DNA of 64,000 bases from Rhodobacterales bacterium HKCCE2091 (GTDB lineage Bacteria; Pseudomonadota; Alphaproteobacteria; Rhodobacterales; Rhodobacteraceae). Location: NCBI GenBank assembly GCA_015689685.1, contig WVSL01000002.1:310001-374000 (forward strand). The letters run 5' to 3'. Positions 26,877-36,777 of the stretch are shown in pieces. A program made the position numbers and the translations under genes. The notes below the pieces were generated by a model. It was not told the origin of the DNA and made no database searches. It saw only the letters and a list, made by a program, of their open reading frames with translations. Every line of letters begins with the position of its first letter. Position 1 is the first letter of the stretch.

Positions 26877-28049
26877 CTAGTCCGCGCCGTCGAGCGGCAG
26901 GGCGCGCTCGACCAGCCGCGCGAAGAAGCTCGCGCCGACCGGGGCGACGGCATCGTTAAACTCGTATTCCGGGTGATGCAGACCGGCCCCGTCGCCCTGG
27001 CCGAGGAACAGGTAGGCGCCGGGCCGTTCGCGCAGCATGTAGGCGAAATCCTCCGCCCCCATCTCGCGCGCGGCATCGGCCTCGACGCGGGTCTCGCCGA
27101 CGATCTCGGCAGCGACGCGGGCCGCGAACCGGGCCTCGGGCGCGGTGTTCACGGTGGCCGGGTAGCCCCGTTCGTAGTCGAGCCGCGCGCAGACGCCGTG
27201 GGCCGACGCGATGCCGGCGACGATCCCGGTCATCCGGTCCTCGACCATGTCCTGCACCCGCGGTTCGAAGGTGCGGACGGTGCCGCAGAGATAGGCCCGC
27301 GACGGGATCACGTTGTCGGTCGTTCCGGCGTGGATCTGCGTGACCGAGATCACCAGGTCCTCGGCGGCGTGGCGGTTGCGCGAGACGATGGTCTGCACCG
27401 CCTGCACCATCGCGGCAGCGGCGGGGATCGGATCGCGGGTCTCGTGCGGCATGGCCCCGTGACCGCCCTTGCCCTCGACATGGACATGGAACGTGTCGAC
27501 CGCCGCCATCAGCGGCCCCGGCGCGGTCAGCATCCGGCCTTCCGGCACGCCCGGCGCGTTGTGGATCGCGTAGACCTGGCCGACGCCGAAGCGGTCCATG
27601 ATGCCCTCGGCCACCATCGCCTCCGCCCCGGCCCCGCTTTCCTCCGCGGGCTGGAAGATCAGCACCGCGTCGCCCGCGAAGTTCCGCGTCTCGGCCAGGT
27701 ACTTCGCGGCCCCGAGCAGCATCGCGGTATGGCCGTCATGGCCGCAGGCATGCATCACGCCGGGCCGGGTCGAGGCATGGGGCAACCCGGTCTCCTCGGT
27801 GATCGGAAGCGCGTCCATGTCCGCGCGCAGCCCCACCGCCGGGCCCTTGCCCTGCCCCCGGATCACCGCGACGATCCCGGTCCGTGCTATCCCCTTGTGA
27901 ACCTCGTCGACGCCGAACTCGCGCAGCCGCGCCGCCACGTAGTCGGCGGTCTCGACGCAGTCGTAGCCAAGCTCGGGATGGGCATGGAGATGGCGGCGCC
28001 AGCCCTGCATCTCGGGCGCGAGGCCCGCGATCCGGTTCAGGACGGGCAT
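26877..28049 (-). CDS. M20 family amidohydrolase (hippurate hydrolase-like)
   Basis: This 390-residue metal-dependent amidohydrolase has the expected metal ligands: the HACGHDGHTAM motif (Cys and two His), the catalytic Glu pair in QPAEESGAGA, and a downstream HNAPG. The dimerisation domain starts near residue 185 (FHVHVEGKGGHGAMPH). Related enzymes split N-acyl amino acids such as hippurate or N-acetyl-diaminopimelate; the substrate here cannot be read from sequence. It is the first gene of the long minus-strand run that includes the photolyase. Confidence 0.88.
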   Translation of the reverse strand: MPVLNRIAGLAPEMQGWRRHLHAHPELGYDCVETADYVAARLREFGVDEVHKGIARTGIVAVIRGQGKGPAVGLRADMDALPITEETGLPHASTRPGVMHACGHDGHTAMLLGAAKYLAETRNFAGDAVLIFQPAEESGAGAEAMVAEGIMDRFGVGQVYAIHNAPGVPEGRMLTAPGPLMAAVDTFHVHVEGKGGHGAMPHETRDPIPAAAAMVQAVQTIVSRNRHAAEDLVISVTQIHAGTTDNVIPSRAYLCGTVRTFEPRVQDMVEDRMTGIVAGIASAHGVCARLDYERGYPATVNTAPEARFAARVAAEIVGETRVEADAAREMGAEDFAYMLRERPGAYLFLGQGDGAGLHHPEYEFNDAVAPVGASFFARLVERALPLDGAD

Positions 28050-28157
28050 GGCTGGACTCCCCCTAGGGCCTGGTGGCAAATGTCCGGGTCGGGACGCAGG
28101 CCCCCGTGGCCCCGCACCCGTGACGGATCATGCTGTCGGATTTCCGGAAAGGGCGCA

Positions 28158-28979
28158 ATGCGGGACGAACGGACGGACGCGGAGACCGAGGCGCTGATCC
28201 ACCGCGACGGCGGCGGCCTGCCGCGGCTGCTCGCGATCATGCGCCGTCTCCGCGATCCCGAGTCCGGGTGCCCCTGGGACATCGAGCAGACATTCGAGAC
28301 CATCGCCCCCTATACGATCGAGGAAGCCTACGAGGTCGCCGACGCGATCGAGCGCGAGGCCTGGGCGGAACTGGAGGGCGAACTGGGCGACCTCCTGTTG
28401 CAGGTCGTGTACCACGCCGAGATCGCCGCCGAGCGTGACCTGTTCGACTTCAACGCGGTGGCCGATGCCATCGCCGCCAAGATGGTCGCCCGCCATCCGC
28501 ATGTCTTCGGTGACGAGAGCCGCGACAAGTCGGCGGAACAGCAGACCCGCGACTGGGAAACGGTGAAGGCGGCGGAACGGGCGAAGAAGGCCCGCGGCGG
28601 CACGCTCGACGACGTCGCCCGCAACCTGCCCGCCCTGACCCGCGCCGAGAAGCTGCAGAAGCGCGCCGCGCGCGTCGGGTTCGACTGGCCGGGTCCGGCC
28701 GAGGTGCTGGCCAAGATCGCCGAGGAGGCGGAGGAGGTCGCTTCCGCCCCGCCCGAGAAGATCGAGGAAGAGATCGGCGACCTGCTCTTCGTCGTCGCCA
28801 ATCTCGCGCGGCATCTCAAGGTCGACCCGGAACAGGCACTCCGCGGCGCGAACGCCAAGTTCACCCGCCGGTTCGCCCATATCGAGCGCCGCCTGTCGGA
28901 GACCGGCCGCCGGCCCGAGGACAGCGACCTCGCCGAGATGGACGCGCTCTGGGACGAAGCGAAGGCGGACGGGCTGTGA
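28158..28979 (+). CDS. mazG: Nucleoside triphosphate pyrophosphohydrolase MazG
   Basis: This 273-residue protein contains two MazG helical domains. The first has the motif CPWDIEQTFETIAPYTIEEAYEV in shortened form (residues 37-60) and ELEGELGDLLLQVVYHA, with the EExxD metal site. The second includes IAEEAEEV and EEIGDLLFVVANLARHL near 195-225. It hydrolyses NTPs to NMP and pyrophosphate, cleaning damaged nucleotides and affecting ppGpp levels. It is divergent from the M20 gene, with the next transporter gene overlapping its stop. Confidence 0.9.
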   Translation: MRDERTDAETEALIHRDGGGLPRLLAIMRRLRDPESGCPWDIEQTFETIAPYTIEEAYEVADAIEREAWAELEGELGDLLLQVVYHAEIAAERDLFDFNAVADAIAAKMVARHPHVFGDESRDKSAEQQTRDWETVKAAERAKKARGGTLDDVARNLPALTRAEKLQKRAARVGFDWPGPAEVLAKIAEEAEEVASAPPEKIEEEIGDLLFVVANLARHLKVDPEQALRGANAKFTRRFAHIERRLSETGRRPEDSDLAEMDALWDEAKADGL

Positions 28980-29884
28980 CCGACCCCGCGCCGAGGCCGG
29001 GGCTGGCCGCGCTCTGGATGATTGGCTCCATCGTCTCGTTCTCGACGATGGCGGTGGCCGGGCGGCAGGCGGGGCTGCGCTTCGACACGTTCGAGATCAT
29101 GACCTACCGCTCGGCGGTCGGCTTCGGGCTCCTGCTGCTGATCCTCGTGGTGACGGGCCGGCTGCCGGCGGTGCGCACGCGCCGGCCGGGGCTGCACGCG
29201 GTGCGCAACGTGGCCCATTTCACCGGCCAGAACCTCTGGTTCTACGCGCTGTCCGCGATCCCGCTGGCGCAGGTCTTCGCGCTCGAGTTCACCTCGCCGC
29301 TGCTGGTCCTGCTGCTCGCGGCCTTGTTCCTGGGCGAGCGGATGACGCCGGTGAAGGTCGTCGCCGCGGCGATCGGGTTCCTGGGTGTGCTCCTGGTGCT
29401 GCGGCCCGACCGCACGCCGGTCTCGCCCGGCCACCTCGCCGCCTTCGCCGCCGCGCTCGGCTTCGCCGTCACCGCGATCCTGACCAAGCGGCTGACCCGG
29501 ACCGAAAGCGTTCTGACGATCATGTTCTGGCTGACGGCCACGCAGCTCGTGTTCGGGATCGTCGCGGGGCTGGTCTACGACGGACGCCTCGCCTGGCCCG
29601 GCGCGGCGGACTGGCCGTGGCTGGTGCTGATCGGGATCTGCGGGCTGACCGCGCATTTCAGCCTGACGACGGCGCTGTCGCTGGCCCCGGCTTCGGTCGT
29701 GATGCCGATCGACTTCGTGCGCCTGCCGATAATCGCGATGATTGGCGCGGCGATCTACAACGAGGATCTGCAATGGCCGGTCTTCGCGGGGGCCGCGCTG
29801 ATCTTCGGCGCCAACTACGCCAACATCCTCGACGGCCAGCGCCGCGCCCGCGCGGAGCGCATGCCCGCCCCGGCCGACCTGTAA
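28976..29884 (+). CDS. EamA-type (DMT superfamily) transporter 1
   Basis: This 302-residue membrane protein has about ten hydrophobic segments in two EamA repeats (residues 10-140 and 155-290). It starts with GTG inside the mazG stop (GTGA overlap), indicating translational coupling. The family exports amino acids and other metabolites; the substrate is unknown. Its C-terminus is basic and Arg-rich. The second repeat contains FSLTTALSLAPASVVMPIDF. Confidence 0.85.
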   Translation: MTDPAPRPGLAALWMIGSIVSFSTMAVAGRQAGLRFDTFEIMTYRSAVGFGLLLLILVVTGRLPAVRTRRPGLHAVRNVAHFTGQNLWFYALSAIPLAQVFALEFTSPLLVLLLAALFLGERMTPVKVVAAAIGFLGVLLVLRPDRTPVSPGHLAAFAAALGFAVTAILTKRLTRTESVLTIMFWLTATQLVFGIVAGLVYDGRLAWPGAADWPWLVLIGICGLTAHFSLTTALSLAPASVVMPIDFVRLPIIAMIGAAIYNEDLQWPVFAGAALIFGANYANILDGQRRARAERMPAPADL

Positions 29885-30031
29885 CATTTGCGTCACAAGG
29901 CCGCGGGATTATCGCGGCCGAACCGGGCCCCGCGGCGCCCTGACGTTGGGGAATAATTGACCCTGCGCTATCCTTCCGGACAAGAGCAGTCCCAGGGACC
30001 CGGCGGACAAGCCGGAGGGAGGATCAGGACA
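29885..30031 (+). promoter_or_regulatory. Leader of the FadL-like porin gene with a GC hairpin
   Basis: The stretch carries a perfect 7-bp stem GGCCGCG / CGCGGCC with a seven-base AT-rich loop (about 29900-29920), without a T-run, directly after the transporter stop. It probably ends or stabilises the upstream transcript. A purine-rich ribosome site (GGAGGGAGGA) precedes the porin ATG. Confidence 0.35.
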
Positions 30032-31117
30032 ATGAAAACCAGTATCGCGGCCGCTGCCGCGCTTCTCGCCACCACTTCACTCGCCCAGGCGGGGGGAATC
30101 GAGCGCTCGACCCAGTCCATGGCCATCCTGTTCGAGGAAGGCACCCATGCCGAACTGAGCTTCAGCCGCGTCTTCCCCAGCACCTCGGGCACCGTCGGCG
30201 GCGTGGTCGGCTCGGGCAACGTGAGCCCCGGCTACAACAACTTCGCGCTGCGCTACCGGCAGGACATCACCGACCAGCTGTCCTTCGCGCTCATCATCGA
30301 GAACCACATCGGCGCCGACGTGTCCTATCCCGCCGGCACCGGCTACCCGCTGGCCGGCACCACCGCCGAGCTGCGGGCCGACAGCGTCACCGCGCTGTTC
30401 CGCTACGAATTCCCGTCGAACTTCTCGATCTACGGCGGTGCGCGCGCCGCGCGGATTTCGGGCGATGTGTTCCTGCCGCCGGTCGGCGCGGGCTACACCC
30501 TGTCGACCGACACCGACACCGCGCTCGGCTTCGTCGCCGGTGTCGCCTACGAGATCCCCGAGATCGCGCTGCGGGTCGCCCTGACCTACAACTCCGAGTA
30601 CACCCACGACCTCGCCGCGACCGAAGGCGGCATCGGGCCGCTGTCGGGCACCTCGACGCTCGAGGTGACGGTGCCGCAATCGGTCCTGCTCGAGGCCCAG
30701 ACCGGTATCGCCGAGGACACGCTCCTGTTCGGCTCGGTCCGTTGGGTCGACTGGACCGAGTTCCAGATCGCACCGGCCGGCTACACCAACCCGCTCGTGG
30801 TGGGCGCGCCGCTGGTGGAATACCGCGACGACTACATCACCTACACGATCGGCCTCGGCCGCCGCTTCAGCGACGAGTTCTCGGCCGCCATCTCGGCATC
30901 GTACGAGCCCGAGGCGAACTCGGTCCGCTCGAACCTCGGCCCGACCGACGGCCGCATCTCTGTCGGCCTCGGCGGCACCTACACGATGGCGAACGGGATC
31001 GAGATCGCGGCCGGCGTGCAGTACGGCACGGTCGGCAACGTCACCACCAGCATCGGCGGCGACTTCCGCGACAACGACTTCGTTGCGGCGGGCATCACCT
31101 TCGGGATGAGCTTCTGA
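30032..31117 (+). CDS. FadL/OmpP1-type outer-membrane transport protein
   Basis: This 361-residue protein has a signal peptide (residues 1-20, ending SLAQA) and a beta-barrel pattern of alternating hydrophobic residues throughout, with a C-terminal aromatic residue (GMSF) as the outer-membrane assembly signal. The first 15 mature residues (GGIERSTQSMAILFEEG) match the FadL hatch region pattern of this group. Members carry hydrophobic compounds such as long-chain fatty acids or aromatics across the outer membrane. It is shorter than E. coli FadL (about 420 residues). A terminator follows. Confidence 0.8.
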   Translation: MKTSIAAAAALLATTSLAQAGGIERSTQSMAILFEEGTHAELSFSRVFPSTSGTVGGVVGSGNVSPGYNNFALRYRQDITDQLSFALIIENHIGADVSYPAGTGYPLAGTTAELRADSVTALFRYEFPSNFSIYGGARAARISGDVFLPPVGAGYTLSTDTDTALGFVAGVAYEIPEIALRVALTYNSEYTHDLAATEGGIGPLSGTSTLEVTVPQSVLLEAQTGIAEDTLLFGSVRWVDWTEFQIAPAGYTNPLVVGAPLVEYRDDYITYTIGLGRRFSDEFSAAISASYEPEANSVRSNLGPTDGRISVGLGGTYTMANGIEIAAGVQYGTVGNVTTSIGGDFRDNDFVAAGITFGMSF

Positions 31118-31154
31118 CGCCCCGCGCGTCACGCATTCGCGGGACGACACGGAC

Positions 31155-31189
31155 AAAGCCCCCGGCGCCGCAGGCCCGGGGGCTTTTCC
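31155..31189 (+). terminator. Rho-independent terminator after the porin gene
   Basis: The stem AAGCCCCCG / CGGGGGCTT encloses a small loop and ends in TTTT, 40 bases after the porin stop. Confidence 0.85.
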
Positions 31190-31242
31190 ATTCCGCAGGC
31201 TCCGGGTCGCGCCTTGCCTCCGACCCGCGCTAGGTCAGGGAC

Positions 31243-32169
31243 ATGACAGCGCCCGCCCTCACCACCGCCACCTGGCTCCGGATCTGCCTTCTCGGGCTGC
31301 TCTGGGGAGCGTCCTTCCTCGCAGTCCGCGTCGCGCTGGACGAGGTGCCGGTGGCGACGCTGGTGGCGCACCGCGTGTTCTGGGCCTGCCTCCTGCTCTG
31401 GCTCGTGATCGCGCTCGGACGGCGGCGCCTGCCCCGCGATCCGCGGACCTGGGCGGCGCTCGGGGTCATGGGCGTCCTCAACAACGCGATCCCGTTCACC
31501 CTGCTGGCTTGGGGACAGCAATTCATCGAGACCGGGCTGACCTCGATCCTGAACGCCGCGACCGCGGTGTTCGGTGTCCTCGTCGCGGCGGTCGCGTTCA
31601 GGGACGAACGGCTCAGCGCACGGCGCGCGGCCGGACTTGCCATCGCCTTCGCGGGGGTCGTCGTCGCCATCGGCCCCTCGGCCCTGCGCGGCTTCGATCC
31701 GCGCTCGGCGGCGCAGGGGGCGGCGCTGCTCGGCGCGCTGTCCTACGCGGTCGCCGCCGCCTGGGCGCGGGCGCGGCTGTCGGGCCTTTCGCCCGAGATC
31801 GCGGCGGCGGGGATGCTGACCGGGTCGAGCCTCGTGCTCGTGCCGGCCGCGCTGCTGATCGACGGGCCGCCCGCCCTGCCCGCCGCCCCCGCCACCTGGG
31901 CCGGCATCGCCTACGTCTCGATCGCGGGCACGGCGGCGGCCTACCTGCTCTACTACCGCATCCTCCGCAGCGCGGGGTCGGGCAACGCGATGCTGGTGAC
32001 GCTGGTCATCCCACCGGTGTCGATCCTGCTCGGCGCGGCGGTGCTGAACGAGCGGCTGGACCCCGCCGCCTTCGCCGGGTTCGCGCTGATCGCCGCCGGC
32101 CTTCTCGTGCTCGACGGCCGCCTGTTCCGCGCGCGATTTCCGGGTGCGCCCGCCCGCGGCCCGCGCTAA
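31243..32169 (+). CDS. EamA-type (DMT superfamily) transporter 2
   Basis: This 308-residue membrane protein has ten predicted helices and two EamA repeats. The N-terminal motif LLGLLWGASFLAVRVALDEVP and the proline-containing last repeat (VTLVIPPVSILLGAAVLNE) are typical. It is separate in sequence from the transporter at 28976. The substrate is unknown. It is followed after 29 bases by the ATPase gene on the same strand. Confidence 0.85.
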   Translation: MTAPALTTATWLRICLLGLLWGASFLAVRVALDEVPVATLVAHRVFWACLLLWLVIALGRRRLPRDPRTWAALGVMGVLNNAIPFTLLAWGQQFIETGLTSILNAATAVFGVLVAAVAFRDERLSARRAAGLAIAFAGVVVAIGPSALRGFDPRSAAQGAALLGALSYAVAAAWARARLSGLSPEIAAAGMLTGSSLVLVPAALLIDGPPALPAAPATWAGIAYVSIAGTAAAYLLYYRILRSAGSGNAMLVTLVIPPVSILLGAAVLNERLDPAAFAGFALIAAGLLVLDGRLFRARFPGAPARGPR

Positions 32170-32198
32170 ACCCTCTCCGTTGGCGAACGAGGGGGGTC

Positions 32199-33077
32199 AT
32201 GGCCCTGATCTACGACGATGCGGCGGCCTGGCGCGCCGCGCCCGAAAAACGACTGGCCTTCTTCGGCATGTCCGGGCTCGGCAAGACCCGGCTCTCTGCG
32301 CTCCTGCGCGGGGCCGGCGACTGGTTCCACTACTCCGTCGACTACCGCATCGGCACCGCCTACATGGGCGAGCACATCGCGGACAACCTCAAGTTGCAGG
32401 CGATGCAGGTGCCGCTCCTGGCCGAGCTCCTGCGGTCGGATTCGATCTACATCGGCTCCAACATCACCTTCGGGAACCTCGCGCCGCTCTCGACCTACCT
32501 AGGCAAGCCGGGGGATCCGTCCAGGGGCGGCCTGCCCTTCGCGGAATACCTGCGCCGGCAGGCCCTGCACCGGCGGGCCGAGATCAATGCGCTGCTCGAC
32601 ACCGGCGCGTTCATCGCGCGCGCCCACGATCTCTACGGCTACCCGCATTTCGTCGCCGATACCGGCGGCTCCATCTGCGAGGTGGTGAACCCCGACGATC
32701 CCGCCGACGAGGTCCTGACCGCGCTGTCGGAAGCCACGCTCCTCGTCTGGATCGAGGGCGACGACAGCCACACCGATGCGCTGGTCCGACGCTTCGACGA
32801 GGCGCCGAAGCCGATGTATTACCACCCCGACACGCTGATCCCTCTCTGGGAAGAATACCTGCGTGAAAACAACGTGGTGGAGGCCGACGTTGACCCCGAC
32901 GCCTTCGTCCGCTTCGCCTACGCCCGCGCGATCCGGCACCGCGAGCCGCTCTATGCCGCGATGGCTCGCAACTGGGGCGTTTCGGTCGCCGCGGCCGATG
33001 TCGCGACCGTCCGGGACGCTGCCGACGTGACCGAGCTCGTCGCCCGCGCCCTTGGCAGCAGGGGCGGCGGGGTCTAA
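32199..33077 (+). CDS. P-loop ATPase of Rhodobacterales type
   Basis: This 292-residue soluble protein has a Walker A motif GMSGLGKT at residues 23-30. An Asp-containing strand [12 protein letters not shown] near 150 may be the second nucleotide site. It is not an ABC or AAA+ protein by motif. The reading [15 protein letters not shown] suggests a kinase- or sulfotransferase-like fold. It is common in Rhodobacteraceae with no known function. It lies 29 bases before metA and could be co-transcribed with it. Confidence 0.6.
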   Translation: MALIYDDAAAWRAAPEKRLAFFGMSGLGKTRLSALLRGAGDWFHYSVDYRIGTAYMGEHIADNLKLQAMQVPLLAELLRSDSIYIGSNITFGNLAPLSTYLGKPGDPSRGGLPFAEYLRRQALHRRAEINALLDTGAFIARAHDLYGYPHFVADTGGSICEVVNPDDPADEVLTALSEATLLVWIEGDDSHTDALVRRFDEAPKPMYYHPDTLIPLWEEYLRENNVVEADVDPDAFVRFAYARAIRHREPLYAAMARNWGVSVAAADVATVRDAADVTELVARALGSRGGGV

Positions 33078-33106
33078 ATCAGTCCCTCGCCGCCAAGGAC
33101 GCCCCG

Positions 33107-34054
33107 ATGCCGATCAAGCTGCCCGAAACCCTGCCCGCCTACGGTGTCCTCGAACGCGAGGGCGTCATGGTCATGGGCGACGACCGGGCCGCGCGGCAGG
33201 ACATCCGGCCGATCCGGATCGGGCTTCTGAACCTGATGCCGAAGAAGATCCAGACCGAGACGCAGTTCGCCCGGCTGATCGGCGCGACGCCCCTGCAGAT
33301 CGATTTCCAGCTCGTGCGGATGACCGAACACGAGTCGAAGAACACCGCGCCCGAGCACATGGAGGAGTTCTACCGCCCCTTCGCCGAGGTCGAGGCCAGC
33401 GGCGAGAAGTTCGACGGTTTCATCATCACCGGCGCACCGATCGAACACCTGCCCTTCGAACAGGTGACCTACTGGGACGAACTGGTGCGGGTGATGGACT
33501 GGCTGCCCGGTCACGTCCATTCCACCTTCGGCGTCTGTTGGGGCGGCATGGCGCTGATCTACCACCGCCACGGCGTGGCCAAGCACATGCTGTCCGACAA
33601 GGCCTTCGGCTGCTTCCGCCACCGCAACCTCGCCCCGGCCTCGCCCTACCTGCGCGGCTTTTCCGATGACGTGCTGATCCCGGTCAGCCGCTGGACGGAG
33701 ATGCGGGCCGACGAGGTCAACGCCGTGCCCGGCCTGACCACGCTGATCGGATCGGACGAGGTCGGCCCCTGCCTGATCGAGGACGCGGCCTACCGCTCGC
33801 TCTACATCTTCAACCACTTCGAATACGATTCCGGGACGCTGAAGGAGGAATACGACCGCGATGTCGCCTCCGGCGCGCCGATCGCGGTGCCGGTGAACTA
33901 CTATCCCGGCGACGACCCGGCGCGGACGCCGCTCAACCGCTGGCGCAGCCACGCCCACCTGCTCTACGGCAACTGGATCAACGAGATCTACCAGACCACG
34001 CCCTTCGACATGGCCGATATCGGCACCGGACAGGGCGCGGGGGCAAGCCGGTGA
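33107..34054 (+). CDS. metA: MetA, predicted homoserine O-acetyltransferase
   Basis: This 315-residue enzyme activates homoserine for methionine synthesis. Catalytic residues are C144 (FGVCWGG), H237 and E239 (FNHFEY). The acyl-donor-deciding position is E113 in [10 protein letters not shown]; in E. coli MetA the equivalent residue (111) is Gly and the enzyme uses succinyl-CoA, while Glu at this site marks acetyl-CoA users. I therefore expect O-acetylhomoserine as product, despite the family name homoserine O-succinyltransferase. No SAM riboswitch fits in the 29-base gap upstream. The hydrolase gene overlaps its stop. Confidence 0.88.
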   Translation: MPIKLPETLPAYGVLEREGVMVMGDDRAARQDIRPIRIGLLNLMPKKIQTETQFARLIGATPLQIDFQLVRMTEHESKNTAPEHMEEFYRPFAEVEASGEKFDGFIITGAPIEHLPFEQVTYWDELVRVMDWLPGHVHSTFGVCWGGMALIYHRHGVAKHMLSDKAFGCFRHRNLAPASPYLRGFSDDVLIPVSRWTEMRADEVNAVPGLTTLIGSDEVGPCLIEDAAYRSLYIFNHFEYDSGTLKEEYDRDVASGAPIAVPVNYYPGDDPARTPLNRWRSHAHLLYGNWINEIYQTTPFDMADIGTGQGAGASR

Positions 34055-35004
34055 TCCTGAAGATCGCGATTGGCCTCGCGGTCCTGCTTGCGGTGTTCGC
34101 GGTCGCCACCGCTTGGCGGGCGGGCCGGATGGAGACGCGGGCCGAGGCCGCGAACCCGCCCACGGGCGCCTTCGTCGAGGTCGATGGCCACCCGGTCCAC
34201 TACACGGTCACGGGCGATGGGCCGGACCTCGTGATGATCCACGGGGCCTCGGGCAACGTGAACGATTTCGACATCGCGCTGATCCCGCTCCTGTCCGACC
34301 GTTACCGCGTGATCGTGTTCGACCGACCGGGCTTCGGTTACACCCCGCGCCTCGGCGACGACGCGGCGAGCCTCGCGGAGCAGGCGCGTCTGCTCGCCGA
34401 TGCCGCCGCCGCGCTCGGGGCGGACCGGCCGCTCGTGCTCGGCCAGTCCTACGGCGGGTCGGTGGCGCTGGCCTGGGCGCTGGAACGCCCGCGCGGCACG
34501 GCGGGCCTCGTGCTGGTCTCTGCCGCGTCGAACCCCTGGACGACCGGGATCGGGGCCTATTACCAGGTGCTGTCCAGCCGCTTCGGCCAGTGGCTCGGCG
34601 TGCCTGTCCTCACCGCCTGGACCAGCGACCGGGTCATCGACACGACGCTCGACTACATCTTCGCCCCGCAGGACGTGCCCGAGGGCTACGCCGAGGCGTT
34701 CGGCGCGCGCCTCAGCCTTCGCCGCGCGCCCCTGCGGGAAAACGCCCTGGAACGCGAGCGCTTGCTCGACGAGATCTCGGCGCAGGTCGTGCGCTACCCC
34801 GCGATCCGGGTGCCGGTCGAGGTCCTGCACGGCACCGCGGACGAGATCGTGCCGCACGATGTCCATTCTGAACCGCTGGCGCGGCAACTGCCGGACGCGA
34901 CCCTGACGCTCCTGGAAGGGATCGGCCACATGCCCCACCACGTCGCCACCGGAGAGGTCGCGGCCGCGGTCGACCGCGCCGCCGCCCGCGCCGGATTGCG
35001 CTGA
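34051..35004 (+). CDS. Alpha/beta-fold hydrolase
   Basis: This 317-residue protein starts with a GTG overlapping the metA stop. An N-terminal hydrophobic helix (residues 3-17) may anchor it. The fold shows the oxyanion strand [13 protein letters not shown], the nucleophile elbow GQSYGGS (about residue 130) and the final His in EGIGHMPHH. The acid is probably the Asp in [10 protein letters not shown]. The substrate is unknown; similar proteins are haloperoxidase or esterase-like. Coupling to metA suggests co-expression, not a shared pathway. Confidence 0.85.
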   Translation: MILKIAIGLAVLLAVFAVATAWRAGRMETRAEAANPPTGAFVEVDGHPVHYTVTGDGPDLVMIHGASGNVNDFDIALIPLLSDRYRVIVFDRPGFGYTPRLGDDAASLAEQARLLADAAAALGADRPLVLGQSYGGSVALAWALERPRGTAGLVLVSAASNPWTTGIGAYYQVLSSRFGQWLGVPVLTAWTSDRVIDTTLDYIFAPQDVPEGYAEAFGARLSLRRAPLRENALERERLLDEISAQVVRYPAIRVPVEVLHGTADEIVPHDVHSEPLARQLPDATLTLLEGIGHMPHHVATGEVAAAVDRAAARAGLR

Positions 35005-35057
35005 CGCCCCCCGAGGGGCCATAGTCCCGACACGCAAGGAAAAACGGGCCAGACCAG

Positions 35058-35930
35058 ATGAAACTCCCCTTCGACGGCGCGATCACCGAATACCACGAGA
35101 AGGAAGCACCGAAGCCGGTCCGCAAGGCGATCGAGGACGCCCACGGGGACACCATCCTCGACCCGACCTATCCCTACGCGAAGCGCATGGACAAGGACGA
35201 GTACGAGGACACGCTGCAGTCGCTCCAGATCGAACTGGTGAAGTGGCAGTCGCATATCCAGAAGACCGGCGGACGGCAGGCGGTGCTGTTCGAGGGCCGG
35301 GACGCCGCCGGCAAGGGCGGGTCGATCAAGCGCGTGCGGGAGAACCTGAACCCCCGCGTCGCCCGCGTCGTTGCGCTGTCGAAACCGACGGAGCAGGAAG
35401 CCGGCCAGTGGTACTTCCAGCGCTACGTCCAGCATCTTCCCAGCACCGGCGAGATCCGCCTGTTCGACCGGTCGTGGTACAACCGCGGCGTGGTGGAACA
35501 CGTCTTCGGGTTCTGCACCCCCGAGGAGCGGCAGAGCTTCTTCCGGCAACTGCCCGATTTCGAAGGGATGATGGTGCGCGACGGGATCGGGCTGACGAAG
35601 ATCTGGCTGAACGTCGGCCGGGCCGAGCAGTTGCGCCGCTTCCTCGACCGCGAGCGCGATCCGCTGAAGCAGTGGAAGCTGTCGTCGATCGACGTCGAGG
35701 GGCTGGCGAAGTGGGACGCCTATTCCAAGGCCATCGCCGAGACGCTGAGCCTCGGCCACACCGCCGACGCGCCGTGGACGGTGATCCGGGCCGACGACAA
35801 GCGCCGCGCGCGGATCGCGGTGATCCGCACGGTGCTGTCGAAACAGGACTACAAGGGCAAGAAGGAGGAGGTGGTCGGCACGCCCGACCCCGAGATCTGC
35901 GGCGGCCCCGAGATCTGGGCCGATGGGTAA
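35058..35930 (+). CDS. ppk2: Polyphosphate kinase 2
   Basis: This 290-residue enzyme transfers phosphate between polyphosphate and nucleotides. The Walker A motif [10 protein letters not shown] is at 79-88 and the lid/Walker B region [17 protein letters not shown] follows near 140. Size and single-domain form match the class I group, which phosphorylates nucleoside diphosphates. It is followed with an eight-base overlap by a TetR-type regulator. An ATG at 35058 follows a gap of 53 bases after the hydrolase gene. Confidence 0.92.
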   Translation: MKLPFDGAITEYHEKEAPKPVRKAIEDAHGDTILDPTYPYAKRMDKDEYEDTLQSLQIELVKWQSHIQKTGGRQAVLFEGRDAAGKGGSIKRVRENLNPRVARVVALSKPTEQEAGQWYFQRYVQHLPSTGEIRLFDRSWYNRGVVEHVFGFCTPEERQSFFRQLPDFEGMMVRDGIGLTKIWLNVGRAEQLRRFLDRERDPLKQWKLSSIDVEGLAKWDAYSKAIAETLSLGHTADAPWTVIRADDKRRARIAVIRTVLSKQDYKGKKEEVVGTPDPEICGGPEIWADG

Positions 35931-36540
35931 ACGGGGCTACCACCACGGTAACCTAAGACAGGCCCTGGTCGACGCGGCGCTCGTGCTGATCGAGGACAAG
36001 GGGCCGACCGGCTTCACCCTGTCCGAGGCGGCGAAGAACGCGGGCGTGACCCCGGCCGCCGTCTACCGGCATTTCGAGGGGCGCGAGGACCTCATCGCGG
36101 AAGCCGCGCGGCAGGGCCACGAGATCTTTGCGGACCTGATGGACCATGCCTTCAACGGCGGGAATCCCTCGGCGCTGGCGGCGTTCGAGGCCACCGGCCG
36201 CGCCTACCTTGCCTTCGCGCGCCAGCATCCGGGCCACTACATGGCGATGTTCGAATCCGGCCTCTCGGCCAATGCCTCGCCGGAGCTCGCCGCCGCCGCC
36301 GCCCGCAGCCGGGCGGTGCTGGAACGCGCGGCCGAGGCGCTGTCGGAACACATCCCGCCGGAAAAGAGGCCGCCGCCGTCGATGTTCTCGGCCCATATCT
36401 GGGCGATGAGCCACGGCGTGGTTGAGCTTTTCGCCCGCGGCGCCCCCGGCAGCCAGAGCCCGTTCCCGCCCGAGGACCTGCTGGAAGCCGGAATCGGCAT
36501 CTACCTGCGCGGTCTCGGGCTCCTGCCTCCGGACCAGTGA
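35923..36540 (+). CDS. TetR/AcrR family transcriptional regulator
   Basis: This 205-residue protein has an N-terminal TetR helix-turn-helix: [14 protein letters not shown], then [26 protein letters not shown] (residues 30-55), where the recognition helix is [10 protein letters not shown]. The C-terminal ligand domain is of the WHG (TetR_C_33) type, with a signature near [12 protein letters not shown]. It overlaps the ppk2 gene by eight bases, so it may be cotranscribed, though its own targets are unknown. Confidence 0.88.
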   Translation: MGKRGYHHGNLRQALVDAALVLIEDKGPTGFTLSEAAKNAGVTPAAVYRHFEGREDLIAEAARQGHEIFADLMDHAFNGGNPSALAAFEATGRAYLAFARQHPGHYMAMFESGLSANASPELAAAAARSRAVLERAAEALSEHIPPEKRPPPSMFSAHIWAMSHGVVELFARGAPGSQSPFPPEDLLEAGIGIYLRGLGLLPPDQ

Positions 36541-36777
36541 ACGCGACACCTCGCGCCCCCCGTCCGGGGAGCCCTCGGCGTCGCATGCGGATCGCCGGCG
36601 CGATCCGCCGAGGGGGGCGCTGCCCCCCGTCGCCTTCGGCGCCTCCCCCCGGGAATACTCGGAGGATAGAGAAGGGGCGGGATTCCCCCGGCGTCTTTGT
36701 CCCTCAAATATCCACGCGCGAAGCGCCGCGGCCGCGCGGGGGCTCGATGCCCCCGGGCGGCCGCCGCCCGGGCCGGG
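36541..36777. repeat. Convergent intergenic region with GC-rich palindromes and dispersed repeat copies
   Basis: Two related motifs are present: GGGAATACTCGGAGGATAGA near 36650-36668 and TCTTTGTCCCTCAAATATCC at 36692-36711 (read inverted: GGATATTTGAGGGACAAAGA). Several perfect GC palindromes surround them, for example GGGGGGCGCTGCCCCCC. No gene is seen. The stretch likely terminates both converging transcripts. Confidence 0.5.

Noticed and set aside
33078-33106. SAM-II riboswitch before metA
   Set aside because: The gap of 29 bases is too short and no conserved SAM-II elements are seen.
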